Part shown: positions 1-8,353 of the stretch, in pieces
How the letters are laid out: each line of letters starts with the position of its first letter
How positions within the stretch are numbered: position 1 is the first letter of the stretch
NCBI GenBank assembly: GCA_913019905.1
Contig: CAJVZD010000021.1
Coordinates: 26,817 to 90,816 of the forward strand
Direction of reading: 5' to 3'
Source of the DNA: an uncultured Cellvibrionales bacterium
GTDB lineage: Bacteria; Pseudomonadota; Gammaproteobacteria; Pseudomonadales; Dasaniaceae
DNA: 64,000 nt
Program-made: the position numbers and the translations under genes
Notes under the pieces: model-generated
Databases searched by the model: none
The model's input: the letters and a program-made list of their open reading frames with translations, nothing else
Told to the model about the DNA's origin: nothing

Positions 1-268
1 CTAAATCAACCAAGGGCAATAAGCGTCCGCGCACATTAGAAACACCTCGCACCCAAGACCTAACGCTGGGTAATTTTGTCGCCGCCGGCTGCGCTAATAT
101 TTCTGCAACCTCATTCATCGGCGCAACAAATCGATGCCCTCCAAGACGAAACCCAATGCCAGACCAATGCGGCACAATGTCAACCTGAGAAGGTAGTCCT
201 ATTGCGCTATCAATGCTGCGATTAGCGATATCAAGCAAGGCGGTGAACGGGTCTACCGGGTTAGCCAT
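1..268 (-). CDS. pilI: CheW-like twitching adaptor PilI, C-terminus cut by window edge
   Basis: I translated this partial reading frame by hand from the ATG at 266-268 (reverse strand) to the left edge, about 89 residues. It reads as a CheW-fold protein: a variable N-terminus, then a segment containing GFRLGGHRFVAPMNEV, then VRGVSNVRGRLLPLVDL. The last matches the CheW/PilI pattern in which 'NVRGxxLPVVDL' follows the first beta barrel. A strong Shine-Dalgarno (GGAGGGGG) lies about 8 nt before the ATG. PilI couples the PilJ chemoreceptor to the ChpA kinase in the Pil-Chp system that controls type IV pili. It is the third gene after pilG and pilH on the same strand, the usual order, so pilJ should lie beyond the left edge. 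The family call comes from motif and synteny. Confidence 0.85.
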   Translation of the reverse strand, partial: MANPVDPFTALLDIANRSIDSAIGLPSQVDIVPHWSGIGFRLGGHRFVAPMNEVAEILAQPAATKLPSVRSWVRGVSNVRGRLLPLVDL

Positions 269-391
269 GATATTCCCCCTCCAAGATCACTGCAGTCGTT
301 TTCCTTAGATCAGCAAGAACGGGTTCTTTTCTTCGTGTATTTTTTGAAGGCGTAACTAAAATATTCATAAATTTTGCAACCGACTCAGCAC

Positions 392-754
392 TTAATCCAA
401 TACTTCCGAAATTGTACTAGTCAACAATTTAACGTCTATCGGCTTGGTCAAATAGCCCTTTGCTCCCTGACGCTCTCCCCAAAGGCGGTCTGTGGCCTGA
501 TCTTTGGTCGTTACGATTATTACCGGGATGTGACTGGTAGATGCATTTTTGCTCAGTTGTCTCGTCGCCTGAAATCCATTAAGCCCGGGCATGACAATAT
601 CCATTAATACTAAATCAGGAAGGTTTTCTTTTGCTTTGGCAACACCGTCTTCACCATTTTCAGCAGTAATTACTTCATGGCCCAGTTTGCCCAGTATAGT
701 AGCCATCTTATGCGTTTCGGTCGGTGAATCGTCTACAATTAATATCTGAGCCAT
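392..754 (-). CDS. pilH: Twitching motility response regulator PilH
   Basis: This is a 120-residue stand-alone CheY-like receiver with no output domain. The acidic pocket is D8-D9, the phospho-acceptor is D52 in LVLMDIVMPGLNGFQATRQL, and the conserved Lys is K104 in YLTKP. The LMDIVMPGLNGFQATRQL stretch and the end TKDQATDRLWGERQGAK are characteristic of Pseudomonas PilH. In Pil-Chp signalling PilH acts with PilG downstream of ChpA and favours pilus retraction control over extension. It lies 109 bp downstream of pilG and about 120 bp upstream of pilI on the same strand, so the three genes probably share a transcript. Length and residues are normal for the family. Confidence 0.95.
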   Translation of the reverse strand: MAQILIVDDSPTETHKMATILGKLGHEVITAENGEDGVAKAKENLPDLVLMDIVMPGLNGFQATRQLSKNASTSHIPVIIVTTKDQATDRLWGERQGAKGYLTKPIDVKLLTSTISEVLD

Positions 755-863
755 AATTCCTCCACTTATAAACGCCTCGATAGCGCATCTCTTATTGTTT
801 CTTTTCTTTCTGTCGACCGATTCGTTCGATCCCTGCCGTTTTACTCACACATACCGGAGAACA

Positions 864-1250
864 TCACGCCTGGCCAACATGCGTTTCAATGGCACCCAGT
901 AGCTCATTTTTACTAAAAGGCTTGGTCAGATATTGGTCGGACCCGACAATTCGTCCTTTCGCTTTATCAAACAAACCATCTTTGCTGGACAACATAATCA
1001 CCGGCGTTCCTTTAAACTCACTGTTATTTTTTATAAGGGCGCAGGTTTGATAGCCATCAAGACGAGGCATCATGATGTCGACGAAGATAATGTCGGGTTT
1101 GGTGTCAGCGATTTTAGCCAAAGCATCGAATCCATCGGTAGCTGTCACAACGACGCAGCCTTCTTTTTGAAGTAATGTCTCCGCTGTACGACGAATCGTT
1201 TTACTATCATCGATCACCATTACCTTCAGATTTTCAAATTTTACGTCCAT
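864..1250 (-). CDS. pilG: Twitching motility response regulator PilG
   Basis: This is a 128-residue single-domain CheY-like receiver. It has acidic residues D14-D15, phospho-acceptor D58 in IIFVDIMMPRLDGYQ, and Lys K110 in YLTKPF. The N-terminal 'LKVMVIDDSKTIRRTAETLL' pattern and 'GTPVIMLSSKDGLFDKAKG' segment are diagnostic of PilG rather than PilH. PilG is phosphorylated by ChpA and stimulates pilus extension and cAMP signalling through CyaB and FimL in Pseudomonas. It is the first gene of the pilG-pilH-pilI run and is divergent from gshB, the same head-to-head arrangement as in Pseudomonas. Slightly shorter than the 135-residue P. aeruginosa protein. Confidence 0.95.
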   Translation of the reverse strand: MDVKFENLKVMVIDDSKTIRRTAETLLQKEGCVVVTATDGFDALAKIADTKPDIIFVDIMMPRLDGYQTCALIKNNSEFKGTPVIMLSSKDGLFDKAKGRIVGSDQYLTKPFSKNELLGAIETHVGQA

Positions 1251-1707
1251 ACCCTCGACCTTTTATTAGAATGGCTATTCTTTAACATTGGAAAACCGTT
1301 TTTCGCAACTTTAATCCAACCCCTTATTATTTAACATAGTTTCAAGGTTTACGCCATAAACCCGCGAAAAATATAGTAAAATTAGTTTTATATAACCCAA
1401 ATTGCGGATCGGGTCTCACTCTCATCGCAAAGCGGTACAATAGTCTGTTAGTATAGAAGCCGATTGCGATATAGCCCAATTCGGAATGCAAGGCATTTTG
1501 CAAAAGATCTGCAGGCAAGCCGACTAAATCTTTTTCTTCACTCGTAAATCCAGCTCCAGAATAACCCCACTCCAACCAAATCCCTTCCCACGCGGGGTTT
1601 CTCTGGTTAGGATGGCATATTCGTCAATATACTGGGATTTTGATAAAATACTGCAGCATCTAAATGGCGTATCGAAAGCAAATTGAAATCAACATAATTT
1701 ACGTAAA
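1251..1707. other. Divergent intergenic region pilG/gshB
   Basis: This 457-bp region must hold the promoters of both the pilG operon and gshB. It is AT-rich in places, but I do not see a convincing -35/-10 pair on either strand. The longest reading frame inside it (1342-1575, reverse) has no homologue I recognise and no ribosome-binding site, and I do not call it. Confidence 0.5.
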
Positions 1708-2691
1708 ATGAGTTCAAATATGAATATTCGTATTGGCGTGGTCATGGACCCAATAGATTCAATCAATATCAAAAAAGATACCACTCTAGCTATGTTGTGG
1801 GCCGCCAGTGCTCGTGGCTGGAAAATTAGTTATATGCAACAACAAGACCTGTATTTAAACGGTAGTGAAGCGCGAGCAAAGATGCGAGCTCTGACCGTGT
1901 TTAAACCGGAAACAATGAACGGGGACGAAGACTTCTATGAACTCGGCGACATAGATGACACTCCGCTCGCCGACCTCGACGTTATTCTTATGCGGAAGGA
2001 TCCACCTTTTGACAACGAGTTTATTTATAGCACCTATATACTCGAAGCAGCAGAACGCCAGGGGACACTGATAGTCAATAAACCCCAAAGCCTACGTGAC
2101 TGTAATGAAAAAATCTTTGCGACACAGTTTCCTCAATGCTGCCCACCGTTGGTTGTGAGCCGTGATGAAAAAACCCTAAGAGACTTTCATAAAGAGCATA
2201 GCGACGTTATTTTTAAACCGCTCGATGGCATGGGTGGCACGTCCATATTTCGGGTCAAGGAGAATGACCCCAATCTTGGCGTAATTTTAGAGACCCTAAC
2301 AAATTTTGGGGCAAATACCATTATGGCGCAGCGTTTTCTTCCGGCGATTAAAGACGGAGACAAACGTATTTTGTTGGTCGACGGCGTACCGATAGATTAT
2401 TCCCTGGCTCGAATTCCAGCAAAGGGAGAAACACGAGGGAATTTGGCCGCGGGAGGCACAGGACGCGCGCAACCATTAACAGAGAGAGACAGGTGGATAG
2501 CCAACCAAATCGGGCCGGTAGTTCGTGAAAAAGGCTTACTATTCGTTGGACTCGATGTCATCGGAGAATCCCTGACGGAAATCAACGTGACCAGCCCCAC
2601 TTGTGTGCGGGAAATCGACAACCAATTTGGCACTGATATTGGTAGCTTGTTAATGGATTGTATAGAAAAGAAACTGGCCGACAACAATTGA
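1708..2691 (+). CDS. gshB: Glutathione synthetase
   Basis: GshB joins gamma-glutamylcysteine and glycine using ATP, the second step of glutathione synthesis in the cytosol. The 327 residues match the prokaryotic family along their length: N-terminal IGVVMDPIDSINIKKD, the LMRKDPPFDNEFIYSTY motif, the ATP-grasp segment with FKPLDGMGGTSIFR, RILLVDGVPIDYSLARIP, GETRGNLAAGG, and the Mg-binding INVTSPTCVREID near the C-terminus. A second in-frame ATG at 1720 is equally possible as the start, because neither has a clear Shine-Dalgarno and the conserved homology begins just after Met5. It is divergent from pilG and followed by tonB, yqgE and ruvX, as in Pseudomonas. Confidence 0.97.
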   Translation: MSSNMNIRIGVVMDPIDSINIKKDTTLAMLWAASARGWKISYMQQQDLYLNGSEARAKMRALTVFKPETMNGDEDFYELGDIDDTPLADLDVILMRKDPPFDNEFIYSTYILEAAERQGTLIVNKPQSLRDCNEKIFATQFPQCCPPLVVSRDEKTLRDFHKEHSDVIFKPLDGMGGTSIFRVKENDPNLGVILETLTNFGANTIMAQRFLPAIKDGDKRILLVDGVPIDYSLARIPAKGETRGNLAAGGTGRAQPLTERDRWIANQIGPVVREKGLLFVGLDVIGESLTEINVTSPTCVREIDNQFGTDIGSLLMDCIEKKLADNN

Positions 2692-2858
2692 GTTAATAAT
2701 GAGAGGCCGCGAACAAAAATCCTACGTCACATACAGGGATGTTGTAGGAAGACATTTTTCGCCTTTTTGAATCTTAAAACGATGACTAAATTTCTCTAGC
2801 GAGAATAAAGTTCACTAATACCTTTAGAAATAACAAGCAGGGACTAATATCAGAGCAA

Positions 2859-3755
2859 ATGGCCGTTATAGTCAATAACTATTCTGCAGAGCTCTCTATA
2901 ACGCACGACCGTTTGGGTTTTGCGTTTTGCGTTGCGCTTGCACTGCACGCGGCAATTATATTAGGCGTAAGTTTTAATCGCGAAGACAGATCGCTAGCAG
3001 CCACTAAGCTCGAAATTACGCTCGCCCAACACCGCAGCAAAAAAACCGTAGAAAAAGCCGACTTTCTTGCTCAAAGTAACCAAGAGGGAAGTGGCACGCT
3101 CGAAGAAGTCGCGATGTTAACCACTCGAGAGACTGCAGATTTTCATGACACAGTGATAAGAGAGGTCTCTCAATTGCAACAGAGACAAGTAACCGAACAA
3201 AAACGCGCAGCGGCCATCAAGACCATAGCCACCATCGCAAATAATCGTATAAAAAGTAGCAAAACCGAAAAACTGAAAGCCATTGAGCAATTAGAGGCAA
3301 ACCTTGCCAAGGAAATGACAGCTTACGAACGTAATCTGGAGGTAGCCAGTCTCGAAGCAAAGCTGGACATGCAAAGACATGCCTACGCGAAAAGACCTAG
3401 AATCCGCCGACTTACTTCTGTTGCAACAAAAGAGTCAGACGACGCGCTATACCTTCACAACTGGCGAACCAAAATAGAATCGATCGGCAATCAAAACTAC
3501 CCGTCAAAAGCTCGGCAACAAAAACTCTACGGCGATCTGCGGTTGGTGGTTTCATTACTGCCCAATGGCGACGTCCTGCAAGTAAAAGTACTGAAATCCT
3601 CTGGCCACAACATTTTAGACGAAGCAGCCATTCGTATTGTCCATTTAGCAGCGCCTTACGACCATTTTCCGATTAAAATGCGCCGCAAGGTCGACGTATT
3701 GGAAATTATCCGCACCTGGCGCTTTCATAAAGATCACCTCAGTTCCAGCAGTTAA
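2859..3755 (+). CDS. TonB-family energy transducer, cytoplasmic-membrane anchored
   Basis: The 298-residue protein has a short cytoplasmic N-terminus, one membrane segment at about residues 22-38 (FAFCVALALHAAIILGVSF), a long charged and Gln-rich periplasmic linker predicted helical, and a C-terminal TonB domain (about 205-292). In that domain, YPSKARQQKLYGDLRLVV and SSGHNILDEAAIRIVHLA match the TonB_C pattern. Such proteins transmit proton-motive force from ExbB/ExbD to outer-membrane receptors. No exbB or exbD lies nearby. The linker lacks the Pro-Lys/Pro-Glu repeats of classical TonB and is replaced by helical sequence, so it may span the periplasm differently or serve a non-transport role. 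The position between gshB and yqgE is the same as PA0406 of P. aeruginosa. Confidence 0.88.
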   Translation: MAVIVNNYSAELSITHDRLGFAFCVALALHAAIILGVSFNREDRSLAATKLEITLAQHRSKKTVEKADFLAQSNQEGSGTLEEVAMLTTRETADFHDTVIREVSQLQQRQVTEQKRAAAIKTIATIANNRIKSSKTEKLKAIEQLEANLAKEMTAYERNLEVASLEAKLDMQRHAYAKRPRIRRLTSVATKESDDALYLHNWRTKIESIGNQNYPSKARQQKLYGDLRLVVSLLPNGDVLQVKVLKSSGHNILDEAAIRIVHLAAPYDHFPIKMRRKVDVLEIIRTWRFHKDHLSSSS

Positions 3756-3885
3756 TAAGCCTTTTTATCGATAATTTTCACTCCAGTGTAACCAAAAGTT
3801 CTTAGCGCTTTTGATTCTTATTCTTTTTCGAGAAAGATCGCTTTTTAACTTGTCATAATGCCTTTGCGCCCCAATAATCATTGAT

Positions 3886-4458
3886 ATGGATAACTTAAAA
3901 TCTACGACAAGCCTGACAGATCATTTTTTGATCGCTATGCCCACTATCAGTGATGGTATTTTCGCAAACAGCCTCACTTATATTTGCACTCATAATGAAC
4001 AGGGCGCTATGGGGATTGTCATCAACCATCCTCTCGATTTAAGCCTTAATGAGATTTTTAATCACCTTGAGATTTCAGACATCACGAGCCCGCACAACGA
4101 ACATATTCTCGCTGGTGGCCCGGTACATATGGACCGTGGCTTTGTTTTACATCGCAATACCATTGCAAACTGGGATTCCACCCTGAAGATTTCACCGCAT
4201 ATGGCCCTCACCACATCTCAAGATATTCTTACTGCTATTGCTCACAATGAAGGCCCGAAAGATAGCCTCGTGGCTCTCGGATACGCGGGCTGGGGCGCTG
4301 GACAGCTGGAAAGCGAACTGGCGGAAAATTCCTGGCTAACGGCACCGGCTGATAGCAGTATTATTTTCAACACCCCGGTAGAGCAACGAGCAAAAGCTGC
4401 CGCTGCAATTCTGGGCGTCGACCTGGCATTGATTTCGCCACAAGCCGGTCATTGTTAA
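3886..4458 (+). CDS. yqgE: YqgE/AlgH family protein (DUF179)
   Basis: This 190-residue protein matches the YqgE/AlgH family from the N-terminus: LTDHFLIAMPTISDGIFANSLTYICTHNEQGAMGIVINHPLDLSL, then HILAGGPVHMDRGFVLH and a C-terminal YAGWGAGQLESELAENSWL. The family is conserved in proteobacteria beside ruvX, but its biochemical role is not settled. It was named AlgH from an effect on alginate expression in Pseudomonas. No signal peptide or membrane segment is present, so it is cytosolic. It lies 82 bp upstream of ruvX and is probably cotranscribed with it. The family call is certain and the function is unknown. Confidence 0.93.
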   Translation: MDNLKSTTSLTDHFLIAMPTISDGIFANSLTYICTHNEQGAMGIVINHPLDLSLNEIFNHLEISDITSPHNEHILAGGPVHMDRGFVLHRNTIANWDSTLKISPHMALTTSQDILTAIAHNEGPKDSLVALGYAGWGAGQLESELAENSWLTAPADSSIIFNTPVEQRAKAAAAILGVDLALISPQAGHC

Positions 4459-4540
4459 ACAGTTCTCCGAGAACTGCCGCATTGATTACATAGTTTAATG
4501 CATCCACGAAGTTCTAATTTTATCGGGAGTGTCTACCTTT

Positions 4541-4969
4541 ATGGCAAACGCCAAGACTATTCTTTGCTTCGATTACGGCACCAAAACAATTGGCGTCGCA
4601 ATCGGCCAATCGATTACCGGCACGGCAAACGCACTCACGGAATTACGAGCCAGGGATGGCATTCCGAACTGGACTGAAATTGAGCTCATCATTAAGGAAT
4701 GGCAACCTAATTTATTGCTAGTCGGACTTCCACTCAACATGGACGGTAGTTACTCATCACTGACACAGCGCGCAGACAAATTCGGAAAACGGCTCCATGG
4801 ACGATTTGGCTTGCCTGTTGAAATGGTTGACGAACGCCTTAGTAGCTTTGAAGCCAAAGGAATTATTATTTCAAATACAGGCTCAAGAAATTTTAAAGAA
4901 AAAAAAATCGATAGCCTCGCGGCGAAAATCATTCTCGAAGATTGGTTTTCTTTGAATGAGAAAAAGTAG
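4541..4969 (+). CDS. ruvX: Putative pre-16S rRNA nuclease / Holliday junction resolvase-fold YqgF
   Basis: I prefer the ATG at 4541 because CGGGAG (about 4524-4529) sits 11 nt before it. An in-frame GTG at 4529 overlaps that Shine-Dalgarno. The 142-residue product has the RNase H-like fold of the YqgF family: the first catalytic Asp in ILCFDYGTKTIGVAIG, the VGLPLNMDGSYSS loop, and VDERLSSFEA followed by the final acidic patch near KKIDSLAAKIIL. YqgF takes part in maturation of the 16S rRNA 5' end. It follows yqgE as in most gammaproteobacteria. In Pseudomonas pyrR-pyrB-pyrC come next, but here the next genes are pilU and pilT on the opposite strand. Confidence 0.95.
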   Translation: MANAKTILCFDYGTKTIGVAIGQSITGTANALTELRARDGIPNWTEIELIIKEWQPNLLLVGLPLNMDGSYSSLTQRADKFGKRLHGRFGLPVEMVDERLSSFEAKGIIISNTGSRNFKEKKIDSLAAKIILEDWFSLNEKK

Positions 4970-5130
4970 CTCATAAGAGCTAAAAACGGCGTTCAAAGAA
5001 AACTTAGGAGTGATATCGACTCCGGCCTAAAAGAATCGAGGCAACGCATTGTCGACGTATACTAATCCTACAGCTGAATATCTGAACGGAAGCAATCGAA
5101 ACTGTAGATATTTCCGTTTAACGGAAAAAG

Positions 5131-6282
5131 TTAACGCATAAAATTACGCCCACGATCATGGTCAAGTTCGTTTTCCAGACTTAAATCTCCCGCAGCTTCC
5201 TGCAGCCGACTGCTATTATCGTCATCGCCCAACTTTATCATTAACCGCAAGTCATTCGCTGAATCGGCATAAACAAGCGCATCTTCATAGGTAATCTCGC
5301 CGTTTTTATACAGAGCATAGAGTGCTTGGTCGAACGTTTGCATTCCCAACTCATTTGACTTGCTCATTAGCTCTTTCAGTTGATGAACCTCGCCTTTTCG
5401 AATCAAGTCCTGAGCTAATGGACTGTTAAGCAATACTTCTATACAGGCTCGTCGTCCTTTACCATCGGGCGTTGCAATTAGCTGCTGGGCGACAATGGAT
5501 CGTAAGTTTAAAGACAAGTCCAACCACAACTGGGTATGTCGGTCAGCGGGAAAGAAATGCAGGATTCTATCTAAGGCTTGGTTGGCGTTATTAGCGTGTA
5601 GTGTACATAGGCAGAGATGACCGGTTTCGGCAAACGTAATCGCATGTTCCATAGTTTCACGTGATCGTACCTCACCAATCATTATCACGTCGGGAGCCTG
5701 CCTCAACATGTTTTTTAAACCGACCTCAAAGCTGGCCGTATCAATGCCAACTTCCCGCTGAGTGACAATGCAACCTTTATGCTGGTGGATATATTCAATC
5801 GGATCTTCGACAGAAATTATATGCCCTTTGGAATTTCGATTTCGGTGCCCAATCATTGCCGCGAGAGATGTTGACTTACCCGAACCCGTAGCGCCGACCA
5901 CCACCACCAAGCCTCTTTTCGTCATCGACAATTCTTTTACGACTTCCGGCAACCCAAGGTCTTCGATACGAGGAATGGTGGTTTCTATCCGCCGCAATAC
6001 CATACCAGCGAGATTGCGTTGATAAAAAGCGCTAACGCGGAATCGACCTACGCCTCGAGCACTAATCGCAAAATTACATTCCTTGTCACTGGTGAAGTCT
6101 CTACGTTGCGCTTCATTCATCACGCCCAAAACCGTTTCGCGGGTTTTCTCTGGGCTGAGGGGCGTCGACGTAACCGCCATAACTCTCCCATTAACTTTTA
6201 TTGAAGGGGGAACACCCGCAGTAACAAACAGGTCTGAAGCACCCTTCTCCACCATAATTCTTAATAACTTATCTATATCCAT
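5131..6282 (-). CDS. pilU: Type IV pilus retraction ATPase PilU
   Basis: PilU is a hexameric secretion-type ATPase that works with PilT to depolymerise type IV pili. The 383 residues carry Walker A GATGSGKST (130-138), the aspartate box around ISVEDPIEYIH (156-166), Walker B in DVIMIGEVR (198-206) and the His box GHLCLCTLHA (221-230). PilU-specific features are the C-terminal extension rich in charged residues and the MQTFDQALYALY motif, in place of PilT's AIRNLIRE signature. It lies 64 bp downstream of pilT on the same strand, and ruvX converges on it. Pilus and Pil-Chp genes therefore lie together within the first 7.4 kb. Confidence 0.96.
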   Translation of the reverse strand: MDIDKLLRIMVEKGASDLFVTAGVPPSIKVNGRVMAVTSTPLSPEKTRETVLGVMNEAQRRDFTSDKECNFAISARGVGRFRVSAFYQRNLAGMVLRRIETTIPRIEDLGLPEVVKELSMTKRGLVVVVGATGSGKSTSLAAMIGHRNRNSKGHIISVEDPIEYIHQHKGCIVTQREVGIDTASFEVGLKNMLRQAPDVIMIGEVRSRETMEHAITFAETGHLCLCTLHANNANQALDRILHFFPADRHTQLWLDLSLNLRSIVAQQLIATPDGKGRRACIEVLLNSPLAQDLIRKGEVHQLKELMSKSNELGMQTFDQALYALYKNGEITYEDALVYADSANDLRLMIKLGDDDNSSRLQEAAGDLSLENELDHDRGRNFMR

Positions 6283-6346
6283 GTTTTTCCTTTCTTCCCT
6301 TTTCTATCTAACAGGAAACTTCATTATCAAAGAAGAGCATCATAAT

Positions 6347-7381
6347 CTAAAAATTTTCGGGGAAACGCGCTTTCTCTCGAGCATGTTCGCGTGTAATGAG
6401 TCGCTTATCAATGAGATCGGTCAAACATTGATCCATTGTTTGCATTCCCAAGGCACCACCCGTTTGTATTGCGGAATACATCTGGGCGACTTTGTCTTCA
6501 CGAATCAAGTTTCTAATCGCCGACGAACCAATCATGATTTCATGCGCCGCCAGTCGACCACCACCGACTTTTTTCATCAGCGTCTGTGCAATAACAGCCT
6601 GTAATGATTCGGATAACATCGAACGAATCATCGCCTTTTCGGCAGCGGGGAACACGTCGATAATTCGGTCGATTGTTTTCGCAGCTGACGTGGTATGCAA
6701 AGTACCAAATACCAAGTGCCCGGTTTCCGCAGCGGTCATCGCCAAGCGAATTGTCTCTAGGTCTCTCAATTCGCCGACCAAAATGATATCGGGATCTTCC
6801 CGCAAAGCGGATCTCAATGCTTCGTTGAAACCGTGAGTATCGCGGTGTACCTCTCGCTGGTTTACCAGACACTTTTTAGATTCATGAACAAATTCAATGG
6901 GATCCTCGATAGTCAAAATATGTTCGTACTTGTTGTCGTTAATATAATCTACCATCGCGGCTAAGGTAGTGGACTTACCAGAACCCGTCGGCCCAGTGAC
7001 CAGGACAAGTCCTCTTGGAACCATTGACACATCGCGGAAAATTTGGCCCATGCCTAAATCTTCCATAGACAGCACTTTTGACGGAATCGTACGGAAAACC
7101 GCTCCAGCACCGCGATTTTGATTAAACGCGTTAACTCGAAAGCGGGCAACACCGGGCACTTCAAAAGAAAAATCCGTCTCTAGAAACTCTTCGAAATCTT
7201 TACGCTGTTTATCATTCATAATTTCGTAGATCAAACTATGAACTTGTTTGTGTTCCATTGCCGGTAAGTTAATTCGTCTTACGTCACCATCGACACGAAT
7301 CATCGGTGGTAAGCCAGATGATAAGTGTAAATCTGACGCACCTTGTTTGGCACTAAAAGCCAGTAATTCGGTAATATCCAT
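6347..7381 (-). CDS. pilT: Type IV pilus twitching motility ATPase PilT
   Basis: PilT powers pilus retraction at the cytoplasmic base of the machine. The 344 residues contain Walker A GPTGSGKST (130-138), the aspartate box LTIEDPIEFVH (157-167), Walker B DIILVGELRD and the His box GHLVFGTLHT (221-230). The AIRNLIREDK motif needed for retraction in PilT is present near the C-terminus, followed by LGMQTMDQCL. The start is supported by AAGGA about 8 nt upstream of the ATG. The gene is divergent from yggS-proC-yggT across 206 bp and is followed by pilU, the canonical Pseudomonas order. Confidence 0.98.
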   Translation of the reverse strand: MDITELLAFSAKQGASDLHLSSGLPPMIRVDGDVRRINLPAMEHKQVHSLIYEIMNDKQRKDFEEFLETDFSFEVPGVARFRVNAFNQNRGAGAVFRTIPSKVLSMEDLGMGQIFRDVSMVPRGLVLVTGPTGSGKSTTLAAMVDYINDNKYEHILTIEDPIEFVHESKKCLVNQREVHRDTHGFNEALRSALREDPDIILVGELRDLETIRLAMTAAETGHLVFGTLHTTSAAKTIDRIIDVFPAAEKAMIRSMLSESLQAVIAQTLMKKVGGGRLAAHEIMIGSSAIRNLIREDKVAQMYSAIQTGGALGMQTMDQCLTDLIDKRLITREHAREKARFPENF

Positions 7382-7587
7382 ACAGGTCCTTAGAGTTAAT
7401 TTTTATAGGGACTCTTCGCCCAGCGATTTAAGTATAATAGAGTCTATCTACTATCTTATAAAGCCATTCGATTCATGATTGTATGCTATGCACACAATAT
7501 AATGGCATCAATTTTTACAATAAGCGCCCTAAATGTGACTTGAGTGAGCTCTATGTCAGAATTGATGCAGGACAGGATTTCGCCCCG

Positions 7588-8262
7588 ATGACACTATTTA
7601 TAGAACACAATATAGCAAATGTCAGACAACGCATCAGCGCTGCGGAAAAAAAATATCAGCGCAGGGAGAATTCCGTCCATCTGATGGCTGTCAGTAAAAC
7701 TCGTTCCGCCGATATGATTCGCGAGGTAGTAGCTAACGGCGTCGTTGATATCGGAGAAAACTATTTACAAGAAGCTTTGGATAAAATTCACCAGCTTGAC
7801 GACCTTGATATATCCTGGCATTTTATCGGCCCGATACAAGCCAACAAGACCCGCGCCATAGCAGAGAGTTTTTCCTGGGTTCACAGCGTAGACCGCCTAA
7901 AGATTGCCCAACGGCTGAACGATCAACGGCCCGATCATTTGCCCCCTCTTGATATCTGCTTGCAGGCTAATGTCAGCAATGAAAAGTCAAAATCAGGCGT
8001 ACCGCTGAATGACCTGAAGTCCTTGGCTGCCAAGGTTAATGAACTACCGCGGCTGCGGTTACGAGGGCTAATGACCGTCCCCGAAGCGACTGACGAGAAC
8101 GAAAAACAACGCGCAGCATTTGCACTGCTCGCCAGTGTAGGAAGAGAACTACCGCAATGTGATACGCTATCCATGGGAATGTCGGGGGATTTAGAGGCGG
8201 CGATTGCTGAAGGCTCCACCATTGTCAGGGTAGGCACCGATATTTTTGGACCGAGAAAGTAA
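7588..8262 (+). CDS. yggS: YggS family pyridoxal phosphate homeostasis protein
   Basis: I start the gene at the ATG at 7588. The frame is open upstream to 7483, but that extension is not family-like, and the product from 7588 (224 residues) has the usual length. The PLP-binding Lys is in VHLMAVSKTRSADMI, followed by GENYLQEALDKI, WHFIGPIQANKTRAIAESF, HSVDRLKIAQRLN, LRGLMTVPEA, SMGMSGDLEAAIAEGSTIVRVGTDIFG. All of these are hallmark blocks of the YggS/PROSC family, a single-domain TIM barrel that keeps free PLP in check. It is the first gene of yggS-proC-yggT and divergent from pilT. Start choice is moderately sure, family call very sure. Confidence 0.95.
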   Translation: MTLFIEHNIANVRQRISAAEKKYQRRENSVHLMAVSKTRSADMIREVVANGVVDIGENYLQEALDKIHQLDDLDISWHFIGPIQANKTRAIAESFSWVHSVDRLKIAQRLNDQRPDHLPPLDICLQANVSNEKSKSGVPLNDLKSLAAKVNELPRLRLRGLMTVPEATDENEKQRAAFALLASVGRELPQCDTLSMGMSGDLEAAIAEGSTIVRVGTDIFGPRK

Positions 8263-8282
8263 GGAGACCGCGTTGTCCTCCC

Positions 8283-8310
8283 GCCTTTAACCTCGCGCCT
8301 TTAACCTCGC
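8283..8310. repeat. 14-bp perfect tandem duplication upstream of proC
   Basis: GCCTTTAACCTCGC occurs twice back to back (8283-8296 and 8297-8310) in the yggS-proC spacer. A TATAAT hexamer follows at 8316-8321, so the duplication may lie over the -35 region of a proC promoter. It is probably a small slippage event. Confidence 0.8.
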
Positions 8311-8353
8311 ACCTGTATAATCCCGCGAATTTGAACAAATTAAGGTGAAAATT

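Noticed and set aside
1342..1575. 77-codon reverse frame upstream of pilG
   Set aside because: No ribosome-binding site, no family resemblance, and location in a divergent promoter region.
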